DNA from: Reyranella massiliensis 521
GTDB taxonomy: Bacteria > Pseudomonadota > Alphaproteobacteria > Reyranellales > Reyranellaceae
Assembly (NCBI GenBank): GCA_945860205.1
Contig: CAMARK010000023.1
Location: 1-54,698, forward strand
DNA length: 54,698 nt
Reading direction: 5' to 3'
The notes beneath the pieces were generated by a model. It was not told the DNA's origin, did no database searches, and was given only the letters and a program-made list of their open reading frames with translations. Every line of letters begins with the position of its first letter. The first letter of the stretch is position 1. Positions 8,348 to 17,257 of the stretch are shown here, in pieces. The translations under genes were made by a program, and so were the position numbers.

Positions 8348-11026
8348 ATGTCCACCCGCAATCTCGACAAGCTCATGGCGCCGAAATCGGTCGTGGCGAT
8401 CGGCGCCAGCGTGCGTCCCGGCTCGGTAGGTGCCGCGGTGACGCGCAACCTGCTGGCCGGCGGCTTCCAGGGCAGTATCCATCTCGTCAACACCAAGGGC
8501 GGCGAGATCGAGGGCCGCCCGGTCCATCGCAAGCTCGCGGAGGTTCCGGAAGTGGCCGACCTCGCGGTCGTCATGACGCCAGCGGAGACGATCCCGCGCC
8601 TGATCCTCGAGCTTGGCGAGCGCGGCACGCGGGTCGCGGTGGTGATCAGCGCCGGTCCGGGCAACGGTGCCGACGCCGCGGCCACGAACGCGCGCTGGCG
8701 GCGGCGCATCCTGCGTGCCGCCAAGCCGCATCTGCTGCGTGTCGTGGGGCCCAACACCATCGGCTATGCCATGCCGCGGCTGGGGCTGAACGCCAGCTTC
8801 GGGCCGGGCAACCTCAAGGCCGGACGCATTGCGGCCGTAGCGCAGTCGGGTGCGGTGCTGGCCGGGCTCGCCGACTGGGGTTCGGCCCAGGGCATCGGCT
8901 TCTCGCACCTGATTTCCATGGGCGACATGAGCGACGTCGATTTCGGCGACGTGCTCGACATGCTGGCACGCGATCCGGCGACGCGCGCCATCCTGATGTA
9001 CGTCGAGGGCATCACGCACGCGCGCAAGTTCATGTCGGCGGCGCGCGGCGTGGCGCGCATAAAACCGGTGATCGTGCTGAAGGCCGGCCGCCATGCCGCC
9101 GCCGCCAAGGCCGCGGCCTCGCACACCGGATCGATGGCGGGATCGGCCGCGGTCTATGACGCGGCCTTCGCGCGCGCCGGACTCGTGCGCGTGCTGGGAT
9201 TGGGCGAGTTGTTCGATGCGGCCGAGACGCTGGGCTACGGCATCTCGCCGCGCACCGAGCGGCTGGCGATCCTGACCAACGGCGGCGGTGTCGGCATCAT
9301 CGCCACCGATCTGCTGCTGGACGAAGGCGGCGAGCTTTCGACGCTGCTGCCCAAGACCTTGAACCAGCTCGACAAGCACATGCCGCGGGCCTGGTCGCGC
9401 AGCAATCCGGTCGACATCGTGGGCGACGCCGACGGGCCGCGCTACGCCGCGGCGCTCGATGCGCTGGCCGACGATCGCGGCGTGGGCGCGGTGCTGGCGA
9501 TGAACGTGCCGACGGCGCTTACCCCGCCGGAGGACGCGGCCCGGGCGCTCGCAGGCGCCGCGGGCGCCAAGGTCGTGCCGGTGATCGGCTGCTGGATCGG
9601 TGGCCCCCAGGCGGCGGCGGGCCGCGAGGTCCTGCATGCTGCCGGCATGCCGGCCTACGACACGCCGCTACGCGCCGTGCGCGGCTTCATGCACATCGTC
9701 CAGTATCGTCGCGGCCAGCGCGCGCTCCAGCGCACGCCACCCTCGGTGCCCGAGGCGCGGTCCGACACCAAGCTCGTGCGCGCCATCGTCCATGGCGCCC
9801 TGGCCGACAAGCGCGAGATCCTGACCGAGCCGGAGGCCAAGCGCGTGCTGGCGGCCTACGGCATTCCCGTCGTGCCGACCGAGATCGTGCTCGACGCCGC
9901 CGAAGCCGCCGCGTCGGCGGCGCGCATCGGCTTTCCGGTGGCGGTAAAAATCCTGTCGCGCCAGATCACGCACAAGAGCGACGTGGGCGGCGTGGCGCTC
10001 GATCTCGGCTCCGAGCAGGCCGTGATCGACGCGGTGCGGAGCATGACCGGCAACGCGCTGGTGAAGGCGCCCAAGTCCAGGATCGACGGCTTCGTCGTGC
10101 AGCCGATGATCAAGCGGCCGCATGCGGTCGAGCTGATCCTGGGCGCTGCGGAGGACCCGGTGTTCGGGCCGATCCTGCTGGTCGGCCACGGCGGCGTCGC
10201 GGCCGAGGTCGTGGGCGATAAGGCGCTGGCCCTGCCGCCACTCGACCTCGTGCTGGCGGAGGAGGCGCTCAGCCGCACCCGCGTCGACCGGCTGCTGCGC
10301 GGCTATCGCGATCGGGCGCCGGCGGCGCGCGGTGCGGTGGCCGAAGCGATGGTGCGGCTGTCGCAACTCATCGCCGACGTGGGCGAGATCGCCGAACTCG
10401 ACATCAATCCGCTGCTGGCCGATGCCGACGGCGTGCTGGCGCTCGATGCCCGCATCGTGGTTCGCAAGCCCGAGGCGGGGCAGGAGCGGGCTGCACGCTT
10501 TGCCATCAGGCCTTATCCGGTCGAGCTCGAAACGGCAGTGGAGCATAATGGCGAGAAGCTGCGGATCCGTCCGATCCGGCCCGACGACGAGCCGCTGATA
10601 CAGACCTTCACACGAAGCCTGTCGCGCGAGGACGTCCGCATGCGCTTCTTCGGGCCGCTCCGCGAACTCAGCCATGAGATGGCGGCGCGTCTCACCCAGA
10701 TCGACTACGACCGCGAGATGGCGTTCCTGTTGCTGGAGGGTGACACGCTGCTGGGCGTGGGCCGCCTGGCCGCCGATCCCGGGTTCGAGCAGGCGGAGTT
10801 CGCCCTCATCGTCGCCACGGATCGCCAGGGCCGGGGCTATGGCAAGCTGCTGCTCACGCACGTGCTGCACTACGCCAAGTCGCGCGGCATCAAGCGCGTG
10901 ATCGGGCATGTGTTGCGCGAGAACGGCAAGATGCTCGACCTGGTCAAACACCTGGGCTTCCGGCGCGAAGGTGGGCGCTCGGGTGAGCCTGATCTGCGAG
11001 TGGTTAAATCGCTCAGCGGTCTGTAA
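8348..11026 (+). CDS. PatZ-like protein lysine acetyltransferase (NDP-forming acyl-CoA synthetase domains plus GNAT)
   Basis: An 892-residue multidomain protein. In order: a CoA-binding Rossmann domain (about 10-130, with ASVRPGSVG), succinyl-CoA-synthetase-like domains including SHTGSMAGS near 258 where active enzymes keep a phospho-His, an ATP-grasp domain (from LTEPEAKRVLAAYG near 495 to about 700), and a C-terminal GNAT domain (about 735-890) with the acetyl-CoA loop ATDRQGRGYGK. Proteins of this layout in Salmonella and E. coli acetylate acetyl-CoA synthetase and other metabolic enzymes. Here the His of SHTG is kept, so catalytic activity of the synthetase part cannot be excluded. It lies near acyl-CoA genes, which would suit control of acyl-CoA ligases. 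Confidence 0.9.
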   Translation: MSTRNLDKLMAPKSVVAIGASVRPGSVGAAVTRNLLAGGFQGSIHLVNTKGGEIEGRPVHRKLAEVPEVADLAVVMTPAETIPRLILELGERGTRVAVVISAGPGNGADAAATNARWRRRILRAAKPHLLRVVGPNTIGYAMPRLGLNASFGPGNLKAGRIAAVAQSGAVLAGLADWGSAQGIGFSHLISMGDMSDVDFGDVLDMLARDPATRAILMYVEGITHARKFMSAARGVARIKPVIVLKAGRHAAAAKAAASHTGSMAGSAAVYDAAFARAGLVRVLGLGELFDAAETLGYGISPRTERLAILTNGGGVGIIATDLLLDEGGELSTLLPKTLNQLDKHMPRAWSRSNPVDIVGDADGPRYAAALDALADDRGVGAVLAMNVPTALTPPEDAARALAGAAGAKVVPVIGCWIGGPQAAAGREVLHAAGMPAYDTPLRAVRGFMHIVQYRRGQRALQRTPPSVPEARSDTKLVRAIVHGALADKREILTEPEAKRVLAAYGIPVVPTEIVLDAAEAAASAARIGFPVAVKILSRQITHKSDVGGVALDLGSEQAVIDAVRSMTGNALVKAPKSRIDGFVVQPMIKRPHAVELILGAAEDPVFGPILLVGHGGVAAEVVGDKALALPPLDLVLAEEALSRTRVDRLLRGYRDRAPAARGAVAEAMVRLSQLIADVGEIAELDINPLLADADGVLALDARIVVRKPEAGQERAARFAIRPYPVELETAVEHNGEKLRIRPIRPDDEPLIQTFTRSLSREDVRMRFFGPLRELSHEMAARLTQIDYDREMAFLLLEGDTLLGVGRLAADPGFEQAEFALIVATDRQGRGYGKLLLTHVLHYAKSRGIKRVIGHVLRENGKMLDLVKHLGFRREGGRSGEPDLRVVKSLSGL

Positions 11027-11101
11027 CGTTTGTTTTGACGGCTGCGCTGAACTAAGGCGAAATAATGGCGGTGTGGCAATGCGTTAGGGCGGAACGTTGA
11101 T

Positions 11102-12244
11102 ATGGCGTCGAGGAAGAACAGAAGCGGGAAGGCGAACAGAAGGAGTCCGAAACCGCCGCCGTCCCGCCTGGAGCGCCTGCGGAGCCGGTTTGGCGGCCTC
11201 GCGACGTGGATCGATGCCCATCGCTGGCACTCGGTCGTGGTCGGTCTTCTGCCGCTGTTCCTGGGCAGTCTTGTCGGTGGCTATTTCGGCGCCGGATGGC
11301 TCGAATCGCTCGATCGCGACCGGCTGGCGCGCGAGACGATCGAGGAGATGAAGCGCGGCACGCAGGTCGAGCCCGAGCCGAAATACGCCCGCATCGAGGA
11401 TATTCCCGGCCTGCCCAAATACACCGAGGTCGAGCCGGGCAAGCCGCGGCCCACCCTCGAGGAGAAGCCGCGCCCGGCCGCCAAGCCACCGCAGCAGGTG
11501 GCAGCCGCGGCGACCTCGAGCGACCAGGCATGGCGGCGCAATGCGGTGCCGTTCCGCGATCTCAACAGTCGGCCGCTGATCGCCATCGTGATCGACGACG
11601 TCGGCCTCGACCGGCCGCGCTCGAAGCGCGCCTGGGAACTACCAGGGCCGCTCACCATGTCGTTCCTGCCTTATGCCAAGGACCTGCGCGAGCAGACGCG
11701 GGCGGCACGCGGCCGTGGCCATGAGCTGATGCTGCACCTGCCGATGGAACCGACCGGGCGCAACGATCCCGGACCGGGCGCACTGCTGGTCTCGATGAGC
11801 GACGTGGAAGTCCGCCAGCGCACGGTGGCGGCGCTCGACAGCTTCGAGGGTTTCGCCGGCGTCAACAATCACATGGGCAGCCGCTTCACGGCCTTCCGGC
11901 CGGGCATGGAGACGGCGCTACGGCAGATGAAGCCGCGCGGCCTGATGTTCCTCGACTCGCGCACCACCGCGCAATCCGTGGGCGACCAGACAGCCCAGGA
12001 GCTGGGCGTGCCGGGCATCGTGCGCCACGTCTTCCTCGACGACGAGGAATCGGTCGAGGCGGTGCGCCGCAAGCTCGCCGAGGCCGAGGTCGTCGCGCGC
12101 CGGCAGGGCTTCGTCGTGGCCATCGGCCATCCTCACGAGGCGACGCTGCAGGCGCTGGCCGAGTGGTTGCCGACTGTTCAGGGCAAGGGCCTCGCGCTCG
12201 CCCCGGCGACTGCCGTGTTGCGCAAGCGCAACGGTTGGGATTGA
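11102..12244 (+). CDS. Divergent polysaccharide deacetylase family protein (YibQ-like)
   Basis: A 380-residue envelope protein. A basic N-terminus precedes one membrane segment (about 42-62, VVGLLPLFLGSLVGGYFGAG), followed by a Pro/Glu-rich linker and the catalytic-fold domain from about 155. Conserved blocks are IAIVIDDVGLDR, HELMLHLPMEP, NNHMGSRFT and LDSRTTAQS, with a late GHPHEAT. The paired Asp in IDD and the His residues match the metal-binding pattern of the family once called DUF610. It probably acts in the periplasm; in many genomes it lies beside the murein hydrolase activator EnvC and a C-terminal protease, which are not seen here. The substrate is unknown. The ATG at 11102 is the first in frame. 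Confidence 0.88.
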   Translation: MASRKNRSGKANRRSPKPPPSRLERLRSRFGGLATWIDAHRWHSVVVGLLPLFLGSLVGGYFGAGWLESLDRDRLARETIEEMKRGTQVEPEPKYARIEDIPGLPKYTEVEPGKPRPTLEEKPRPAAKPPQQVAAAATSSDQAWRRNAVPFRDLNSRPLIAIVIDDVGLDRPRSKRAWELPGPLTMSFLPYAKDLREQTRAARGRGHELMLHLPMEPTGRNDPGPGALLVSMSDVEVRQRTVAALDSFEGFAGVNNHMGSRFTAFRPGMETALRQMKPRGLMFLDSRTTAQSVGDQTAQELGVPGIVRHVFLDDEESVEAVRRKLAEAEVVARRQGFVVAIGHPHEATLQALAEWLPTVQGKGLALAPATAVLRKRNGWD

Positions 12245-12274
12245 ATCGCGCCAACCAAGAGTTGGAGGAACACC

Positions 12275-13891
12275 GTGCGTTACCAGAAGCAGGCGATGAT
12301 CGTGGCCCCGCAGCCCGAGCCCACGGAGGCGGGGGCCGAGGTGTTGCGCGAGGGCGGCAACGCCGTCGATGCCGGCATCGCCTGCGCACTGGTTCAGGGC
12401 GTGGTCGATCCGCTGATGTGCGGTATCGCGGGCTTCGGCAGCTGCGGCATCTACATGCCGGGCAAGAAGTTTCACGGCTACATCGACGCCCACGCGCCGG
12501 CGCCGCTCGCCGCACGGCCTGACATGTGGGCCAACCTGATCGAGAGCGAAGCCCGCGACGGCTACGGCTTCATCCTGCGCGGTCGTATTAACGACATCGG
12601 CTACAAGTCGATCTGCGCCCCGGCCAATCTCAAAATGTACTACGAGGCGCACAAGGAGCACGGCAGCCTGCCGTGGTCGCGTATCGTCGAGCCGGCCATC
12701 CATTGGGCCGAGAACGGCTGGACGGTGCGGCCGCACGTTCACTACTGGTGGTCGGACGACGGCGCCTTCGGCCGTGCCCCCAATTTCGAGCGTACCGGCT
12801 TCACGCCCGCGGCCCGCGCGCTCTATTGCCGGCCGGATGGGACGCCCAAGCGCGTCGGCGACAAGGTCGTCAACCGCGACTACGGCCAGACGCTGCGTGC
12901 CATCGCCAAGGGCGGCGCCGATGCCTTCTATTCCGGCGAGATCGCCCAGGCGATCGCCGAGGACTTGAAGAAGAACGAGGCGCTGCTGTCGATCGAGGAT
13001 CTGAAGGCCTGGAAGCCCGCGCACAACGCGCCGCTGTGGGGCGACTATCGCGGCTACAAGGTCTCGACCAACCAGCCGCCGGGCGGCGGCGTGATGCTGA
13101 TCGAGATGCTGAACATCCTGGAGAATTTCGATCTCCGCGGGATGGAGCACGGTTCGGCGGAGTACCTGCGCGTCGTTTCGGAGGCGATGAAGCGCGCCAC
13201 CATCGACAAGGATGCCCATGTCGGCGATCCGAAATTCGTCGATGTGCCGGTCGAGCGGCTGACCTCGAAGACCTATGCCAAGGAAATGGCCGACGAGATC
13301 AGGCGCGGGGTGAAGGCCGAGGTTACGCGCTTCAACTCAGGCGCCGTCTCCAAGGACACCACGCACATCTCCGTTCTCGACCGTGACGGCAACTGTTTCA
13401 CCATGACCCATTCGCTCGGCATGCCTTCGGGCGTGGTCACGCCCGGCCTCGGCTTCATGTACAACGGCTGTATGGGCGTGTTCGATCCGCGGCCGGGCCG
13501 CGCCGGCTCGATTGCGCCGGGCAAGGCGCGCTTCAGCTCGGTCGTACCTTCGATCCTCTTCAAGGACGGCAAGCCCCATCTCGTCATCGGAGCGCCTGGC
13601 GCCACGCAGATCGCCATGGGCGTCTTGCATGTGATCCTGAACGCGCTCGACTTCGACATGACCATGGTCGAGGCGGTGAGCGCGCCGCGCTTCTCGGCGA
13701 CCTCGGACACGATCGACATTTCCAACCGCATCCAGGGTCGCGTCGAGCGCGACCTGCAGGGGCAGGGCTATCCCGTGGCCCGCAGTCCCTACACCTTCGG
13801 CTTCGCCGCCGTACACGCCATCCGCATTCACGAGAACGGTCTCGACGGCGGCGCCGACCCCGGCCATGACGGTGTGGTGATCGCGGTCTAG
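12275..13891 (+). CDS. Gamma-glutamyltransferase family protein
   Basis: A 538-residue Ntn-hydrolase of the gamma-glutamyltransferase family. Such enzymes self-cleave before a Thr that becomes the nucleophile; here it is Thr362 in SKDTTHISVLDRDGN. Other blocks are EGGNAVDAGIACAL near the N-terminus, NQPPGGG before the processing site, and GAPGATQI and DPGHDGV towards the C-terminus. The GTG start at 12275 has a good GGAGG six bases upstream. No signal peptide is visible, unlike the periplasmic E. coli enzyme, so it is either cytoplasmic or a GGT-like acylase with another amide substrate. It follows the deacetylase gene by 30 bp on the same strand. Confidence 0.92.
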   Translation: MRYQKQAMIVAPQPEPTEAGAEVLREGGNAVDAGIACALVQGVVDPLMCGIAGFGSCGIYMPGKKFHGYIDAHAPAPLAARPDMWANLIESEARDGYGFILRGRINDIGYKSICAPANLKMYYEAHKEHGSLPWSRIVEPAIHWAENGWTVRPHVHYWWSDDGAFGRAPNFERTGFTPAARALYCRPDGTPKRVGDKVVNRDYGQTLRAIAKGGADAFYSGEIAQAIAEDLKKNEALLSIEDLKAWKPAHNAPLWGDYRGYKVSTNQPPGGGVMLIEMLNILENFDLRGMEHGSAEYLRVVSEAMKRATIDKDAHVGDPKFVDVPVERLTSKTYAKEMADEIRRGVKAEVTRFNSGAVSKDTTHISVLDRDGNCFTMTHSLGMPSGVVTPGLGFMYNGCMGVFDPRPGRAGSIAPGKARFSSVVPSILFKDGKPHLVIGAPGATQIAMGVLHVILNALDFDMTMVEAVSAPRFSATSDTIDISNRIQGRVERDLQGQGYPVARSPYTFGFAAVHAIRIHENGLDGGADPGHDGVVIAV

Positions 13892-13903
13892 GAGTCGCGC
13901 TCG

Positions 13904-14960
13904 CTACAGCGCCGGCAGGCCAGGTGGCGGACGCCTCGCGTTCGACGCCTGCTCGTAGGCGTAGGCGAGGCGCAGCAACTTGGCTTCGCTCCAGGCGCGG
14001 CCGGCGAAGGTGATGCCGAGCGGATAGTCCGGTGTTTCCTTGGTCCCGACGCCGGAGATGAAACCGGCCGGCACCTGAACACTGGGATATCCCGATTTGG
14101 CCGCGATCGACGCGCCGATCGCCCCGGGAAACACCACGGCATCGAGTCTGTGTTCGGTCATGTAGGCATCGAGCCCACGCTCCTTGGCCGCCATCAAGTC
14201 CATCGCGCGCGCAGACTTGTATTCCAGCTCGGAAAGATCGCCCTTGGTCGCCTGTGCGGCGAGGAACAGGTCCTGACCGTAGCGCAGGGCCTTGTCGGCA
14301 TTTTCCTTGTTGAAGGCGATGACGTCGGCCAGCGCCTTGATCTTCGTGCCGGTCGCCCAGTCGCGAAGATAGAGGTTGAGGTCGCGCTTGAGCTCATAAA
14401 TGAACACGACGGACGCTGGGCCCGCCGATCCCTTGTTAAGGCCGAGCGGATTGCGATTGAGCACGGCCATCGTCGTGCCGGGTCCGCCGATCCAACTGAT
14501 CGCCGGAATGGCGGCGCGTACGATCGTGGCGCCAAGGTCCTGCAGCACCTTGGTCGCCTCTGCCATCACCTCCTTCGAGCGCGGGGACAGAGGCCCGTAG
14601 AAGGGATCGTTCAGCGGATCGTCGGGATCGCTAGGCAGGCCGATGCGCGCGCCCTTCAGGCCGTCCTTGTCGAGTCCCGCGGTATAGTCCTGCGGCCTCT
14701 GCAGGTGCTGCGTCGCCGGATCCTGCGGATCGCGTGCGGCCAGGACATTCAGCAGGATCGCGGCATCGCGCACGGTGCGGGTCAGCGGCCCCGCGGTGTC
14801 CTGGCTGTGCGAAATCGGGATGATGCCGCTGCGGCTGATCAATCCGACTGTTGGCTTGACCGTGACGACACCGTTCTGGGTGGCCGGGCTGAGCAGCGAT
14901 CCCGAAGTCTCGGTGCCGATCGCCGCGGCGCACAGGCCGGCCGCGACAGCGACCGCCGAG
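13904..14960 (-). pseudogene. Amidase, 3' fragment (N-terminal third missing)
   Basis: The last 350 or so residues of an amidase-signature enzyme. Recognisable from [20 protein letters not shown] onward; GTETSGS holds the Ser nucleophile, followed by [17 protein letters not shown] and [17 protein letters not shown]. The first 170 or so residues, with the catalytic Lys and most of the cis-Ser loop, are absent. At about 14955-14960 the sequence changes into an aldolase gene in a different frame, so no full-length protein can be made. The in-frame extension upstream to 15238 is the wrong frame of the aldolase and has no amidase character. The gene is therefore read as broken by deletion. Confidence 0.85.
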
Positions 14961-15509
14961 CAGAAGCTCGCCTTTGGGATTGAGCGGCCAAGGCTCACAG
15001 CGCTCGAAATACTCTTGCTGATCAATGCCCCAGATGGGAGCAGCGGTTGGCTCCGAGCCGCGACCGCGAGAGCCTGTTCCGATCTTGTCGGTGCCTGCCT
15101 TGTGGTGAGGGAAGCGGCAGGCCCGCACGAACTCCCGGACCGCCTCGGCCGACTCGGCCTGGCAGAGCAGGATGCCATGGACGCCACGGGCCAGGATCTG
15201 GCGGAACTGCCAGGCGTTGAAAGCGACGTTCGGCCCATCGATGCCGTTGACCGGCGCTTCGACGATCACCGTCGGCGTGCGGTGGCCCGAGTTGGTCGGC
15301 CCGGCAGCGACCAGCCCGCGCATGTATTCCTCGAGCCCGGTCATGTCGAAGGCGCCGTGCTCCATGCCGACGTTGATATAGTCGGCCCAGGTCCGGGCAT
15401 CCTTGTGGCCCTGCTCGTAGGTCAGCACATGGCCGGTGTGCGGGCCGTCGTAGTAGATCGCCTGGTCGGCCTCCAGGAGCTCGATGGCCCGGTTGATGCG
15501 GTTTGCCAC
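14955..15509 (-). pseudogene. HpcH/HpaI-type aldolase, 5' fragment
   Basis: The first 185 or so residues of an aldolase of the HpcH/HpaI (2-keto-3-deoxy-acid) class, which splits hydroxy-keto acids using a divalent metal. Conserved blocks are present: [35 protein letters not shown] and a last recognisable [12 protein letters not shown]. The start is GTG at 15507-15509 with GGAGGG upstream. After LLLG the frame runs into the 3' part of an amidase read out of frame and stops at 14631. The C-terminal 100 or so residues are lost, so the product is probably inactive. Promoter and ribosome site look intact, which points to recent loss. Confidence 0.85.
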
Positions 15510-15573
15510 GCGGTTTCCCTCCGTTTGCGCGGGCCCAGCATAGCCCTAGAGTGGCGCCAAAAGGGAGGAAAGC

Positions 15574-16548
15574 ATGACAGGCATTGGGCGAAGGCAAGCG
15601 CTGGCGGCAGCAATGGGCGTCGCGTTGTCGTCACGAGCGATGGCGCAAGGCGGCTATCCCGATCGACCCATCCGCCTCGTCGTGCCGGCTGGCGCCGGCG
15701 GACCCACGGACGTCGTGGCGCGCATCCTGCAGCCCCACCTCTCGCAGATCCTCGGCCAGTCGGTCGTGGTCGAGAACAAGGCGGGTGCCTCGGGCAGCAT
15801 CGGCACGGCGGGCGTCGCCACCGCCGCACCGGACGGCTACACCTTGCTCCTCGCGCCGTCGACCAACGCCCTGTTCCCGGCGATCTACGGCAAGGCCCTG
15901 ACTTATGATCCGGCGAACGCCTTTACTGGCGTCTCCTATGTCGCGAGCGTGCCACTCATCGTCGTGGTGCCGATGGACGGCGCCAAGGATCTGCGCGAGC
16001 TGATCGCCATGATGAAGAAGGATCCGGACAAGTACTCCTACGCCTCGTCGGGCAATGGCGGCATGATCCACATGGCAGGCTTCCTGTTCATCGAGCGCGC
16101 CGGCGTGAAGGCCCTGCACGTGCCTTATCGCGGTTCCGCGCCCGGCATGATCGACACCATCGCCGGCCGCCATGCTTTCCAGGTGGATACGATCGGCTCG
16201 TCCAAGGGCTTTATTGACGGCAGCAAGGTGCGGGTGCTGGCGGTGATGGCCGACAAGCGCCTGCCGCAGCTTCCCAACGTACCGACGGTCGAGGAGGCCG
16301 CCGGCTTCAAGCTCGCGATCAACACCTGGTACGTGGCGCAGGCGCCGGCCGGAACGCCCCGTCCGATCGTCGACAGGCTCAATGCCGCCTTCAACCAGGC
16401 ACTGAGCAACCCCGATGTGGTCAAGAGGATGGGTGAGCTCGCCATCGAGCCGTTGCAGTCGACGCCTGCATCCGCGAAGAAATATTTCGACGACCAGATG
16501 GCGTTCTGGGATCCCATCGTCAAGGCATCGGGCGCCAAGCCCGAATAG
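15574..16548 (+). CDS. Tripartite tricarboxylate transporter substrate-binding protein (Bug family), second copy
   Basis: A 324-residue TctC/Bug periplasmic binding protein. The twin-arginine-like signal [16 protein letters not shown] ends near AMAQGG (about 25). Family blocks are [41 protein letters not shown] and [14 protein letters not shown] strong GGAGG lies before the ATG. It is divergent from the broken aldolase/amidase genes and followed by a GST gene 18 bp on. No TctA or TctB subunits are present. It differs clearly from the Bug protein at 2867-3832, so it is not a recent duplicate. It may have served uptake of the substrate of the broken aldolase or amidase. Confidence 0.93.
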   Translation: MTGIGRRQALAAAMGVALSSRAMAQGGYPDRPIRLVVPAGAGGPTDVVARILQPHLSQILGQSVVVENKAGASGSIGTAGVATAAPDGYTLLLAPSTNALFPAIYGKALTYDPANAFTGVSYVASVPLIVVVPMDGAKDLRELIAMMKKDPDKYSYASSGNGGMIHMAGFLFIERAGVKALHVPYRGSAPGMIDTIAGRHAFQVDTIGSSKGFIDGSKVRVLAVMADKRLPQLPNVPTVEEAAGFKLAINTWYVAQAPAGTPRPIVDRLNAAFNQALSNPDVVKRMGELAIEPLQSTPASAKKYFDDQMAFWDPIVKASGAKPE

Positions 16549-16566
16549 ACAATGACGGAGAAAATC

Positions 16567-17253
16567 ATGATCAAGTTCTACTATAACACCGCGCCGAACC
16601 CGACCAAGGTGGCCCTTTGCCTGGAAGAGATGGGCCTGGCTTACGAGCTCTTCCCGGTCGACACGCGCAAGGGCGAACAGCACACGCCTGAATTCCTGGC
16701 GATCAATCCCAATGCCAAAGTTCCTGCCATCGTCGACGGCGATGCCACCGTCTTCGACAGCAACGCCATCCTTCTCTACCTCGCAGAAAAGACCGGGAAG
16801 TTCCTGCCCGGCAAGTCGGCGAAGGAGCGCGGCGAGATGTTGTCGTGGTTGATGTTCGTGGCCTCGGGCATCGGTCCTTACTCGGGCCAATCCGTTCACT
16901 TCCGGAACTTCGCACCTGAGCCCAAGGAATATGCCGTCAACCGCTACACCTTCGAGGCCCAGCGTCATTGGGGTATCCTCGAGGCCCGGCTGGGCAAGCA
17001 CCAGTTCATGTGCGGCGAGGCCTACGGCATCGTCGACATGGCGGTCTGGGGCTGGTCGCGCCTGATCCCCTTCGTGCTGGGACCGGATGCGCCCAAGCAA
17101 TTTCCCAACCTGCAGCGCCACCTCGCCGAGATCAGCACGCGCCCCGCTGCTGTGCGGGCGCTCGCCTTGAAGGACAAGCACACTTTCAAGACCGAGATGG
17201 ACGACGCCGCCCGTCTCGCGATGTTCCCTCATCTCGCCAAGAAGGTCGCCTGA
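16567..17253 (+). CDS. Glutathione S-transferase family protein (YfcG/Nu-like)
   Basis: A 228-residue GST. The thioredoxin-like domain starts MIKFYYNTAPNPTKVALCLEE, in which the Asn/Thr after Tyr are the type of residues used by Nu-class enzymes to hold glutathione or glutathione disulfide. The cis-Pro loop NPNAKVPAIVD and the DSNAILLYLAE block follow. The helical domain has the N-capping motif GIVDMAVWGW. An ATG five codons earlier exists, but GGAG sits correctly only for ATG at 16567. Nu-class proteins often show disulfide reductase activity rather than transferase activity. It follows the Bug-family gene on the same strand. Confidence 0.9.
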   Translation: MIKFYYNTAPNPTKVALCLEEMGLAYELFPVDTRKGEQHTPEFLAINPNAKVPAIVDGDATVFDSNAILLYLAEKTGKFLPGKSAKERGEMLSWLMFVASGIGPYSGQSVHFRNFAPEPKEYAVNRYTFEAQRHWGILEARLGKHQFMCGEAYGIVDMAVWGWSRLIPFVLGPDAPKQFPNLQRHLAEISTRPAAVRALALKDKHTFKTEMDDAARLAMFPHLAKKVA

Positions 17254-17257
17254 CGAC

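Noticed and set aside
13904..15238. Full-length 444-residue open frame on the minus strand read as an intact amidase
   Set aside because: Only residues after about 93 look like amidase; the N-terminal part is the aldolase gene in another frame.
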